A stretch of DNA of 64,000 bases from NCBI GenBank assembly GCA_033977485.1, contig CM066991.1:130591999-130655998 (forward strand). The letters are read 5' to 3'. Each line of letters opens with the position of its first letter. Position 1 is the first letter of the stretch. The notes beneath the pieces were generated by a model, which had not been told where the DNA came from, did no database searches, and saw only the letters and a list, made by a program, of their open reading frames with translations. The DNA is from Hydrangea macrophylla (Eukaryota; Streptophyta; Magnoliopsida; Cornales; Hydrangeaceae). This document shows positions 53,801 to 63,976 of the stretch, in pieces. The translations under genes and the position numbers were made by a program.

Positions 53801-56800
53801 CCCTCACATCCCACGCAGATGTGTTCATGATCAATCCCTGACACTGACATACTTGCACCGAAAGCAACTAATATCCCGCTGACTTAGTCACCAGGATATC
53901 CAAGGTTACCCACCATCATAACTCAAACCTTATCTCGTTATCGCGTCGTATTATTACTAACGTTCCAAACCCTACTACGTTTCTCACCATATTATCTCAG
54001 TCTCATTATCGTATCCCATTACTCTCGTAATCCATAATATCGCATAATAGAACATAGAACATCAATTAAACAGCTAAGCATTATAAATTATAAACTTAAA
54101 GGAACAACCAAGTTCTGTTCAGTTCGATCGATTGAAATCATCTCAATCGCTTGAAGAAAGTGAAGTTCGCTCGATTGAAGTATTCTCGATCGATTGAAGT
54201 GAAATTGGTCTCGATTGATTGAAGTGTGTTCGATCGATTGAACCTAGTTCAATCGCTCGAAAGTCGTCTTCTCCAGATTCTTGGCAGTGAACGTCCAGAA
54301 CCTGTTAGGCTGTGTTTGGGTCCATATTAAATGTCCAAAAACTTGTAAAACTTTACACTAATGCTACTAAGTGAGTTTGGAACTCACTGAAAGATCGTAA
54401 GGGCGCGTTTGGCAAGCTTGAGCTCTTGGGCTCCCTCCAATGGCCTCCTCTCCCTTCTCTGCCTCTGTCTCTGTTCTCTCTCTCTCTGTCTCCTCTACTT
54501 CTGTTCTCCTTCTTCTTCTTCTGTCTGTCTGTCTCTCTAACTATATATATAGCTATGTGTGTGCATATATATATAGATGTGTATATATATAAATATAAAC
54601 ACACACTCCTTCTCTCTCACTATACTCTCAACTCTCTCAAACCAACAAACCTCCCACACACAATTTGGACATATATATATATATATATATATAGAAGAGA
54701 GGGTAGGGCAGGTGGCAATGTTTGCGTGAACTGTGAAATAGAAATCCAGGCGCGTTCGATCGATCGAAGCTACTTCGATTGCTGGAGAGCAAATCGGCCA
54801 GTTTTGATCGATTGAAAAGGGGTTTGATTGATTGAAGTGGGGAACATGTAATAAATTCATGTCGGCAAGGTTTCAATCGATAGAACAGGGTTCGATCACT
54901 TGAACTCAGAAATGCTCGATCGCTTGAAAGGACTTCGATTGATTGAAAGTGAAACTTCAAGTATGGTCAAGGGAAGTATATGGAATCTCTTTGTATTAAT
55001 AATTACTGAAAATACAGGGTATTACATTTTGGGTGTGTTTGCTTTGTACACCAGTTGACTCCTGGTACTGATAAATTAGACCCACGACCACGGGCAATTC
55101 GGTGTGTTTTCTTAGGTTATTCTAGGACTCAGAAAGGGTATCGTTGTTATAGTCCCTCCCTTCATAGGTACTTTATCTCTGCTGATGTTACGTTTTTTTG
55201 AATCGACACCTTTTTATTCTGAGTCTCACTCGGCCACTGATATGGATTTTATACTGCCTGTTCATCTTCCAGTCTTCGATGCTTCCACTCACTTGTCTCG
55301 TCCTGATTTGCTGGTTTATACCCGTCGTCTAGCTCCAGCACGTATTCCGGACTCCTTTGCTCCGCCTCCGCCTCCGCCTTTTGTGTCCTCAGATCCGCCG
55401 TTTTCTCATCCAGAATAGGCAGATTTAGACCTTCCCATTGCTCTTAGGAAAGGTAACTGTTCTTGTACCACTTCGCATCCTATTTCTAACTATGTCTCTT
55501 ATGATAGTTTGTCACCCACTTTTTCTTCATTTGTTGCATCTGTGTCTTCCATTTCTATTTAACTGTTGTCGTCGCATATCACTTAGATGTGTTGTTGCCT
55601 GTGCGGTTTATAAGGTCTTAGTTTCCTTCTCCTTAACACTTGGGTTTTAAAGAGTTGAATGGGCTGGGCCTTACAAGTGGTATCAGAGCCTTGTTTGTCC
55701 CTATCTCTGTAATCCACATGTGTGCCTTTGCCACACGTGCAGGAGCGTGTTGTCATTCCACATCGCTTAGATGTATTGTTGCCTGTGCGGTTTATAATGC
55801 CTTATTTCCTCTCTCCTTAACACCTGGGTTTTAAGGAGTTGAATGAGCTGGCCTTACAAGTGGTATCAGAGCCTTGTTTGTCCCCTATCTCTGTAATTCA
55901 CGTGTGAGCCTTTGCCACACGTGCGGAGGCGTGTTGTCGTCCCACATCGCTTAGATGTGTTGTTGCCTGTGTGGTTTATAAGGTCTTAGTTTCCTTCTCC
56001 TTAACACCTGGGTTTTAAGGAGTTGAATGGGATGGGCCTTACAAGAATGTTAAGTTACCAACTACTCCAAAAGCTTAAGCTGTTAGAGAATGGGCCCAAC
56101 AATGTATATCAAGCTTCAACACCCTCCCTCACGTGCAACCGCGATTTGCACGTGCAGAGCAAACAAACCAAACTCTATCATAGTGGAGACAAATAACAAA
56201 GTGCAAATATGCACAACAAAGCGGGGATGGAGAGTCGAACCCAGGACTTCCCACAAACAAGGCTTTGATACCATGTTAAGTTGCCAAAAGCCTAAGCTGT
56301 TAGAGAATGGGCCCAACAATGTATATCAAGCTTCAACACCCTCCCTCACGTGCAACCGCGATTTGCACGTGGAGAGCAAACAAACCAAACTCCATCATAG
56401 TGGACACAAATAACAAAGTGCAAATATGCACAACAAAGCGGGGATGGAGAGTCGAACCCAGGACTTCCCACAAACAAGGCTTTGATACCATGTTAAGTTG
56501 CCAAAAGCTTAAGCTGTTAGAGAATGAGCCCAACAATGTATATCAAGCTTCAACACTAACACTGTTGCAGAAGCACTTGCCCATTTCGGTTGGAACCAAG
56601 CTATGCAAGATGAAATGTGTGCTCTTAAAGAGACTGGTACTTGGGACTTGGTCCTTCTCCCGCCAGGAAAATCTATGGTTGGTTGCCGTTGGGTGTATGC
56701 AGTTAAGGTTCATTCGGATGACACTTTGGACAGGTTGAAGGCTCGCCAAAGGCTACACTCAAGTGTATGGACTTAACTACTCAGAAACTTTATCCCCAGT

Positions 56801-59800
56801 GGCCAAATTTCATCAATTCGTCTTTTTATCTCTCTTGCCACTACTTATCACTGCCCCTTCATCAGTTGGATGTTAAGAACGTGTTTCTGAATGGTATTCT
56901 TCTTGAGGAGGTTTACATGGAGCGACCACCTGGGTTTGTTGCTCAGGGGGAGTCTAGTCTGGTTTGCAAATTAAAAAAGTCTCTCTATGGTTTAAAGCAG
57001 TCCCCTCGTGCTTGGTTTGGCAGGTACAGTGATGTGATTGCTGAGTTCAGTCTTCAGAGATGTGTTGACCATTTTGTTTTCTATAGATACACTGTAGCGG
57101 GGAAAATCTTGTTAATTATTTATGTTGATGATATCGTCATTACTGGTGATGATTCTAAGGGCATTCAGGAGTTGAAATCCTTTTTACAAGTCAAGTTTTA
57201 GACCAAAGACTTGGGGAAGCTTAGGTATTTCTTAGGCATTGAGGTGGCCAGGTCTAGTGAATGGATCTGCTTATCTCAGAGAAAATATGTTCTTCATTTG
57301 CTGACTGAGACTGGAATGTTAGGATCAAAACGTTTGGATACTCCTATGGATCTCAATTCCAAATTATTGCCAGATCAGGGGGAGCTACTTGATAATCCAG
57401 GACAGTATATACGCTTAGTTGGGAAACTTAACTACCTAACGGTCACGAGACCTGATGTTGCCTTTGCAGTTAGTGTAATTAGTCAGTTTATGGACTCTCC
57501 TCGAACTACACATTGGGATGCAGTGATATGAGTCTTGAGGTACCTCAAGGGGGCCCCAGGTTGTGGTTTGTTGTATAAGGATCATGGTCACATTCGCGTT
57601 GCGAGCTACACAGATGCAGATTGGGTCGGATCTCCTAGTGATAGGAGGTTTACTACACAGGGTACTGTGTAAATAACACCTGTGTGCTTTTTTGTTACAT
57701 TTCATTACATTTGTTATGCATGATAATGTGAGGTGATGTGCATTTGTGGCACATGTGGGAGTGAGTTGTGACTCACGAGTCGATTTGAGTGTCTGTGTAA
57801 GAGAATCCTTGAGACTGTGTGAAATGAATGTTTTGTTGTAATGACGTCTGTCCGAGATTGAGACGGTCATTGTGGAATACCTTAAATGTTTATCCAAAAT
57901 AATTGTTTATTTGTGTATTTCACTATCTGTATTATTATCTGGTTTAGATTATGTTTCTGTTGTTAATTTTAGTATCCTGGTGAGGATGAATTAACACGCT
58001 ACATAATTGGTAGGCTAATTAGTAATTTCGTAAAATCATGTGAAGTTGCGTTTTAGCAACCAAACGGAACTTTGACGAAAACTATTATAATTTTTAGTTT
58101 TCACTTATGAAGCAATGAATTAGACGTGTAAGACGTTTCGGAGAATAATTAGGAGTTTTGAGAACTCGTGGGGAGGTAAACACAATTTTCGAGAGTTGTG
58201 CCTATATATATAGAGGTGACTTAGATATTTTTATAAAGTTTCTAACCTAAAATCAAAAGGGGGGAAAAAGAGAGATTGGTTCTTTGAGCTTCACGGCGAC
58301 CATCGACGGACTTTTGCCCTTTTGTTTTCTTCTAAATTTCATATTTGAACTCCTCAAGGTAAGACCTTCGTTTTGATATCCACTAGGACTTGTTTGGCTA
58401 AATTTTTTGAAAACTTGTTTTTTTAGAATTTTTCTAAAAAGTTGTTAATCGGACTTTTGATCGATAGGGATTGTACTAGACAGAATTTTGCATGATCTTT
58501 GTGCTCGGGTTTTCCTTGGAAAGAATTTGAGGAGCGTTAATCGGAGGTGAGTGATTCAACTATGTGTTTTGGAATGATTTCTTGACATGTTTTCATGTTT
58601 TGTATGAAAAGCATGTGTTAGTTCATAGATATATATTGCGTAGTTCATATTGTGTGATTATATTAATAAGTAGGCCCAATTGTACGGTGAAATGTTTTGA
58701 TTATGTCGAAAGCACGGTGAAATGTGTTTGAGCATGTTTAGTTGCTATTTGGGTCAAAGGAGCACGTGGTACCAAGCCATCTTGTGGAGCCGTTATAGGC
58801 ATAAGGTCGCACGTTTAAAGAAAGAAACACGTCTTACCTAGTCGTGTGGATTTATTAGTGAGGAGTCGCTGACTAGGAGTGTGGAACGTACACGTGAGAC
58901 TCCGGAGACTAGTATGAAATGTAGAGAATATGAATGCGAGCATGTTTATCATTCATGTGCATTATTGTTTTATCCACCAAGCGTTAGCTAAACAAATCGA
59001 ATTATGTGTGGTTATTCAAATAACCATTGCAGGTGTGAATGCCGGTGATGAATCGGGAAAGTAATCACGGGATGTTGGGGGGTTCAGTTAGGAGGCAATG
59101 GAGTATGTTTACCCCGTAGTTTTGGAAATGGAAATGGAAATGTTGTAATAAGGATTTCATGACTTTAATCTATGTTTATCTCAGAATCTTAGAACGGATT
59201 CGTGATGTTGTAATAGTCTCTTTTGTAATTATGTTTTGGTAATGTTATAATCCAGTTAGGATCACTTGGGGATGAGTTTGGAGTGGGTGTTTGGTTTCTG
59301 GTTGAATTCAGAAAAGCTTTTAACTTGGAATTCTGCAGATTGTGCTGGTGCAATGAAACTAGTCGATTGGTATATGAAAATAGTCGATTGGAGCCTTTTG
59401 TGAGCAATTCACTGCCTCGTTTTGTGAAAAACAGTCGACCGGCTCCCCCGACACAGTCGATTGGATTGTGTTTCAGAATCAGATCTTTTTGCTTGAACTG
59501 GATTTCAATCGATCGGACAGTACCCGTCGATTGATAATTTTTCACCCCAGTTGACTGGACTTGGGGCGCAGTTGACTGGACGGGTGTGAAGATTTTTGAG
59601 CTCTCTGTAGTTTGCATTTCCAGTCGACTGGACCTTTGATCAGTCGACTGGATCACGGTTTTCTCAAGAGGTGTTTCTTTAAGTGTTTCAATTGGGCAAA
59701 ACTTTTATAGTCTAAATTGTGGATTTCTACAGTTGTTTATTCCGCTGCTGTTTACTTAAATTGATTTGGGCGAGCCTCGGTGGCATGCCACGGGCTTCGG

Positions 59801-62800
59801 TTCCGCTATTGTGGGACTGGGCTATGACAATGTACTTATTGGAGGAAATCTTGTGTCTTGGAAAAGCAAGAAACAAACCGTTGTTGCTAGATTTAGTGCT
59901 AAGTCAGAATATAGGGCTATGGCGCATACTACATGTGAGTTACTATGGATGAAGCATTTGTTGGAGGAACTTGGGTTCACTCAGTCTGAGCATATGAACC
60001 TATTTTGTGATAACCAGGGAGCGATTCATATTGCTTCTAATCCTGTGTTTCATGAGAGGACGAAATACATTGAAGTTGATTGTCACTTTCTTTGTGAAAA
60101 ACTCCTACAGAAAGTGATTAATACAGTTCATGTTAAATCTGCAGACCAATTAGCGGATTTGTTTACTAAAGCATTGGGAGGGACACGTGTGAAATATATT
60201 TATAATAAGCTGGGTGCATATGATATGTATGCTCCAACTTGAGGGGGAGTGTTAAAGGGTATGTGTAAATATAGTATATATATATATATATATGTGGTTG
60301 TCCCACATCGGTTAAAGTGTAAACAGTCTATAGGTTAGACCAAGCCTATATAAAGGCTCATTGTATTCTCTTTTGTTATGTTGAATATACAAGATATTCC
60401 CATCACTCTTTACAATTATATTTGTCAATATTTTATCAACTGATGCCTATTCACATGAAGATCCCGCGTAGCCAAGAATATTGTTAACCAATTTGCTTCT
60501 TTGGGTCGGAATCCACCTTTCAAGGTAAATAATATTATCCAATTCCTTATAAAAGGCTCATCTAGAGACAGGTATTTGGAATCTCTAATGCATGGACTCT
60601 TCTTAATAAATTGAAGTACCTATGTCAGACACTCCACACTTGGATATGGGTACAAGACATGTGTTTTATGCTTTTGGTTGGTCACACGCGAAGAAGCATG
60701 TTGGCTACTTGTATTATAGTACACTAAGTCTCTAATAATAACCGTGGCCACAAAGTCCTTCACAATGGATCGAATGCTCTAATTAAACTCTTATTTCATA
60801 AAAACAAAATTTTACTTTAGAATACAAGAACAATATATAGATTATTGGCTGGGTTCCCATGTCCCTAGATTCAGGAATTTGGAAAGTCTGATCCTTGTAC
60901 ACGTACCCCAATACTCATACCCTACTCCAGTAATATTGTTTGGATTCTTTGGAATGATGATGTTTCAACAAACAATTGTCTGCTGAGAGATATGGAGGTT
61001 ATCTTAGTGGGGAATGGTGTACGAAATTTTACATATAGGTTTATTGTGAAATGCTGGAGGTAAAAGTTCAAACATTGTGTAGATTACTTTGTAAACATAA
61101 GTGTTTATGGAACATTTTTAACTAAACTCTCATGCGGTATGATATTAACTATTCAGTAGCTCTAGATTGAATAATTTGAGTGTTATAGGTGGTAGATGGT
61201 GTATTTTGTTTATTTGTTGTACGGTACCCAATTTCTTCTTATTTTCTGAAATTTCATAGTTTTATCAGAATTATTCAAGAGAGCATTTTTGCTCACCCCA
61301 TTGCTCACTCAGGCTTCCACTGGGTGACGTGTCCCATTTTATTCCCATTTTGCCCCTATACTATCAACATAATTATTGAAATGATTTTATTCCCGTTTTG
61401 CCCCTGTACTATCAATATAATTACTGAAATTAGACACATATCACTCAGTGGAGGCCTGGGTGAGCAATGATGACCAAAATAGGGTGAGCAAAAATGGTCT
61501 CATTATTCAAATCGTAATTGTAGCACATTATTATGTATTGCCTCTACTGCGATGCGACACAATTTCATGAACGGAGTGTTTAATACTAAGCCTCCTAAGA
61601 CAAAGTCCATTACTGTGACCTTGAGCATGCTTACTCCGGTAGTAAAAAACCAGTGCCGTTTCTATGTTGTTTTTGGAAATTATTTTTCTGCACTGTGATG
61701 TTCAATTATAGTTTTCCATAAAGATGCAAATAATTGTATCACTGTCTTCATCATGTTTCTCCCCGTCTCTCTGTATTTTTCGTCTTGCCAGAGAGATTGT
61801 TGTGTTTTTTTTTAGCTTAGTTTGGAATTTATTTACACATTCAATAGTTGTATTAAACTTTATCGGTCAGACTTCAAATTATCTTCTGTTATTCATTTAT
61901 TTGGTAGTAATCAGAATGGATGTCACTGAAAGTCACTGATTTTTATACTTCACATTTCCTGATGACTTATTGGGGCCACTGCCCACTGCAATTTATTATC
62001 TGGTTGCCAATAGTGAGAGCAGGTATCTGAGCCTGAGAGCAATCAACTTTATTAAAAACTATGGCATGTGTTTGGTCTATGTCTAGTCCACCTGCTAGCA
62101 TCCGGCATAGATGGGGGTACAGTGGCTTTTGGCCTTTAGTTTTAGTAATTTACAAGTTTACAGAACTGATTGTTAGTTTAGTTATGTTGATTTTACCATT
62201 GAAAAGAGTTGAATGTAAAGAAACTGTCTTGGTAGTAAAATTACATGCTTGGATCGTACCAATATAGTTTAGGTTGGAGAATTCTCATTTGGAATAATAT
62301 CCGTGCTGTTAATGTACCCTCACAGTTGATTATACAGTGCATAACTCATCATTACTCTTTGCAGTCAGATTATGGGGATGTCAATCCTATTATAACGTTT
62401 TCCTTGTCAAGCCTCTAAGGTCATATATTTGATAATATGACACGTGTCAATGACTTTCCTTAATATCTCAGTTCATGACTTTCCTTAATATTTCATGGCC
62501 ATAACAATGCCCCTAATTAGGATTGTGGACCATGTCACCCTTCCTCACTAGTGCCTTATATGCTTATATGCTTGTGCTCTTTGCACTTGAGCAAAAACAC
62601 ACACACACACACACACACATGTACTACATTAGTGCACTGCTAATCTTGTGATCGTTTTAGCTCATTAGTTTTGATCTAAAGATGTTTTAGCTTTGCTGGT
62701 ATATCGTACATGGAGTGCACTCCTTGTGTTTTCTGAGCTCATTAGTTTTGACATAAAAATGTCTTAGCTCTGCTGATATATGGAGTGTTGGATGTACTGT

Positions 62801-63976
62801 AATCGAGATGGCTACGGGAAAGCCGCCTTGGAGCCAGCAATATCAGGAGGTACAAAACTTTAGAGTACCCTCCTCTTATTTTCCTTCCTACTTAAGCATC
62901 TGTTTGTTGGTTGATAAGAAATTGAAACAGTGGTTGGTGTCTCTTTCAGGTTGCTGCTCTATTCCATATTGGGACAACAAAGTCTCATCCACCCATCCCT
63001 GAGCATCTCTCTGTTGAGGCGATAGATTTTTTGTTAAAATGCTTACAGAAGTGCGTTCTGATTTCTACTAGTATTTTTTTATTTATCCTGTCCTCACTTT
63101 TTTACTTGTATAGCCTATGAGAGCTGTTTCATCCTTGGCTGGAATCTGTTGTCTGTTGACATAAAATGTACAAATTAATGCTCTATGTTTGTACTTATTA
63201 TTATTTCTAATACTTTTCTGTCCAAATTGTGGCGGCAGGGAACCAGACTTGCGTCCTACTGCATCAGATTTACTGAAGGTATTTCTACACTGCTGACTAT
63301 TTTTTCTTATCAATCATTTATAAACTGAGCCATCGCACACGCACAAAAATCGTATATACAGCAGGGATCATTTACACCTGGCGTAAAACTTTTTATTAAG
63401 TTAACATTTTCAAAAATTAACCAGTGGTTTAACTATATAGTTCATTTTATCATGCTTCAAATTTCAGGTCAATCTAGAATCGGGAGAGTTCTCATTCAAA
63501 TAACGCTCCAAATTGTGACTATAAATAATACAAAGATTTGAATATTTGTATCAGATGTTGACTTGGAATTTGGTGTGTATGATGACATAAAATAAATAGG
63601 TAATCCACTGGTTGGGTTTGCAAAAAGGTGAATACAACAAAAAAGCCATTAAGAGGTGTAAAACTGAGAGGAAATGAATCCCTCCTCCTGTATATGTATG
63701 TATGTATAAGCAAGCACTTTTCCACTGATTCGCCCCCCCCCCCCCCCCCCCCCCCCCTTATGTGGTTGATAATGTGTAGCATCCATTCGTTATTGGGGAG
63801 TATCAGGAAACCCATCCTGTGTTTCGCACTTCGGTTATGGTCAGTACAATTGCATGAAGCTTTCCTAGCTCTAATTTTGTAGCTTTTGTTGACCATTTCT
63901 CGTAATCTTAGTACCATAATTATCAGGAAAATTCTGGAAACCGGATGGTAGCACCTGGGATGGATCTTAAAAACTC
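47831..63976 (+). CDS. ANP: NPK1/ANP-type MAP kinase kinase kinase (3' end outside window; start codon reads GTG)
   Basis: A MAPKKK of the NPK1/ANP family, which act in cytokinesis and stress signalling. Twelve exons: 47831-48145, 48254-48295, 48530-48595, 48673-48783, 49077-49157, 49242-49319, 49442-49524, 62768-62849, 62950-63050, 63239-63278, 63780-63839, 63927-63976; all GT-AG and in frame. The N-terminus [16 protein letters not shown] is the family opening, but its first codon is GTG; an in-frame TAA stands at 47807-47809 and no ATG lies between. Kinase features: P-loop [12 protein letters not shown], Lys104 (AVKQ), HRD 201-203, DFG 221-223, MAPEV near 247. The kinase domain is complete without stops; the regulatory C-terminus is beyond the window. 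Intron 7 (13.2 kb) carries a 10.4-kb copia nest. It could be a working gene using non-AUG initiation, a recent pseudogene, or a base error. Confidence 0.88.
49982..50145 (+). repeat. 5' LTR of the copia element
   Basis: 164 bp with a TA repeat near 50015 and CTATATAAAGG (about 50077) as TATA candidate. Compared with the 3' LTR only a few small indels and substitutions are seen, in and near the TA repeat and CAGTCTA(TA)GG. Confidence 0.9.
50146..50157 (+). other. primer-binding site (initiator Met tRNA)
   Basis: TGGTATCAAGCC follows the 5' LTR directly, close to the usual TGGTATCAGAGCC of plant copia elements. Confidence 0.75.
50670..52714 (+). pseudogene. copia gag, protease and integrase, interrupted by stops
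   Basis: A start at 50670 (MESKTLTQL) opens a gag frame with early stops, including one at NNFL*WSN. The gag zinc knuckle [14 protein letters not shown] (51397-51438) keeps the CCHC spacing. Protease has [13 protein letters not shown], with DFG in place of the usual catalytic DSG. Integrase keeps [22 protein letters not shown] and [10 protein letters not shown], the three acidic positions, in 52216-52635. The frame is cut at 52714 by a solo LTR. Confidence 0.88.
53151..53250. repeat. 50-bp tandem duplication in family D LTR
   Basis: GTCCAGGCATAAACGCCGTC and the following sequence through GTGAATAGA are repeated at 53151 and 53201; the copies differ only in their last few bases. Confidence 0.9.
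53441..53735. repeat. higher-order repeat of GTTCACCGCTTTTAAGAAC units
   Basis: Three units of about 105-115 bp each carry two copies of GTTCACCGCTTTTAAGAAC about 25 bp apart, followed by a divergent stretch around CTAGT(C/T)TATGGACG. A fourth decayed unit begins near 53749. Confidence 0.85.
54123..54261. repeat. array of seven TTCGATCGATTGAA-type palindromes in family D LTR
   Basis: The 14-bp sites start at 54123, 54142, 54166, 54185, 54210, 54229 and 54248, giving steps of 19, 24, 19, 25, 19 and 19 bp. The last four steps repeat the 19, 25, 19, 19 layout of the array in the 13687-15206 LTR. Confidence 0.9.
54755..54947. repeat. second palindrome array in family D LTR, four pairs
   Basis: Pairs of TTCGATCGATCGAA-type sites start at 54755/54774, 54803/54823, 54872/54891 and 54915/54934. 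Each pair is spaced 19-20 bp; distances between pairs vary. Confidence 0.85.
55564..56043 (+). mobile_element. TRIM array, family T2 (three LTRs, two 72-73-bp internal segments)
   Basis: LTRs of 111-112 bp (55564-55675, 55748-55858, 55932-56043) open TGTTGTCGTC(C)CAC and end GGGCCTTACA. Internal segments of only 72 and 73 bp begin AGTGGTATCAGAGCCTTG, the primer-binding site, and end in a short GC-rich purine stretch (AGGAGCG or GGAGGCG). No protein is encoded. Confidence 0.85.
56048..56555 (-). mobile_element. TRIM array, family T1, reverse orientation
   Basis: Three inverted LTRs (56048-56121, 56274-56338, 56491-56555) match the T1 family in the PNC intron at 23764-24293, with internal segments of about 152 bp between them. 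It adjoins the T2 array with only 4 bp between. The T1+T2 composite as a whole is flanked by TTAAC (55559-55563) and CTAAC (56556-56560). Confidence 0.82.
57668..59829 (+). mobile_element. solo LTR, family E (diverged A-type), inserted in copia RNase H
   Basis: The segment opens TGTAAATAACACC and ends GCTATGACA; its last 70 bp, with GAGCCTCGGTGGCATGCCAC, follow the end of A-family LTRs. A TATA run at 58203-58212 matches the A-family layout. A clear target duplication was not found, so the left border may be 2 bp off. It carries the paired palindrome array at 59361-59648. Confidence 0.75.
59361..59648. repeat. paired GTCGA-type palindromes in family E LTR
   Basis: Cores (TCGA or decayed TTGA) lie at 59363, 59384, 59435, 59457, 59509, 59527, 59551, 59572, 59624 and 59644. 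Steps are 21, 51, 22, 52, 18, 24, 21, 52 and 20 bp, closely matching the 33176-35267 LTR (20, 53, 20, 52, 18, 24, 21, 45, 20). Confidence 0.88.
59830..60242 (+). pseudogene. copia RNase H, C-terminal part
   Basis: The reading continues from the break with [20 protein letters not shown], then [38 protein letters not shown] and [14 protein letters not shown], ending with TGA at 60240-60242 just before the polypurine tract. This block itself has no stop. Confidence 0.9.
60250..60414 (+). repeat. 3' LTR of the copia element
   Basis: 165 bp, preceded by GAGGGGGAG and followed by the ATTAT duplication. Confidence 0.92.
60420..61278. other. MAPKKK intron 7, right part, no feature
   Basis: AT-rich intron sequence to the right of the copia element. 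I see no gene, domain or clear repeat. Confidence 0.6.
61279..61501. mobile_element. Mutator-like MITE in MAPKKK intron 7
   Basis: Terminal inverted repeats GAGAGCATTTTTGCTCACCC and its counterpart GGGTGAGCAAAAATGGTCTC flank a 223-bp element. The perfect 9-bp duplication ATTATTCAA (61270-61278 and 61502-61510) is the Mutator size. Inside, a segment of about 46 bp (TTTTATTCCC(A/G)TTTTGCCCC...) is tandemly duplicated. Confidence 0.85.
62594..62620. repeat. (AC)n microsatellite
   Basis: Thirteen or so AC units in MAPKKK intron 7. Confidence 0.8.
62660..62787 (+). repeat. imperfect tandem duplication of the exon 8 acceptor region
   Basis: GCTCATTAGTTTTGA followed by a (T/A)TGT(T/C)TTAGCT(T/C)TGCTG(G/A)TATAT block occurs at 62660-62717 and again at 62737-62787. 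The second copy holds the true acceptor (AG at 62766-62767) and the first bases of exon 8; the first copy carries a decoy AG in the same context. Confidence 0.7.
63733..63757 (+). repeat. 25-base C homopolymer upstream of exon 11
   Basis: An uninterrupted C run ends 22 bp before the acceptor of exon 11 and makes up most of its pyrimidine tract. Confidence 0.9.

Larger units (their letters stand above)
52715..55026 (+). mobile_element. solo LTR, family D, inserted in the copia integrase/RT linker
   Basis: The 2312-bp segment begins TGTTACACCCCGG and ends CAGGGTATTACA, with a perfect duplication TTTTG at 52710-52714 and 55027-55031. The copia reading resumes directly after it. It carries an exact 50-bp tandem duplication, a set of GTTCACCGCTTTTAAGAAC repeats, and two arrays of TTCGATCGATTGAA-type palindromes. 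The strand is set by analogy with the TGT(C/A)ACACCCG starts of families A and B. Confidence 0.88.
55027..57667 (+). pseudogene. copia RT and first part of RNase H, interrupted
   Basis: After the family D insertion the reading continues through [19 protein letters not shown], is cut by the TRIM composite at 55564-56555, and resumes at [21 protein letters not shown] proper holds [27 protein letters not shown] and the catalytic [11 protein letters not shown] (57121-57153), then [20 protein letters not shown]. RNase H begins [14 protein letters not shown] and is cut by the family E insertion. Frameshifts and stops are present. Confidence 0.88.
49982..60414 (+). mobile_element. Ty1/copia LTR retrotransposon in MAPKKK intron 7, with nested insertions
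   Basis: Near-identical LTRs of 164-165 bp (49982-50145, 60250-60414) start TGTTAAAGG and end TCTTTACA. A perfect duplication ATTAT lies at 49977-49981 and 60415-60419. A primer-binding site TGGTATCAAGCC follows the 5' LTR and the purine tract GAGGGGGAG precedes the 3' LTR. Subtracting the three internal insertions leaves about 4.95 kb, a normal copia length, with gag, protease, integrase, RT and RNase H in the copia order. Stops and frameshifts show it is dead. It lies in the same orientation as the host gene. Confidence 0.93.

Noticed and set aside
56090..56738. Open frames in the TRIM region
   Set aside because: They run through non-coding TRIM repeats into the copia RT and carry no domain.
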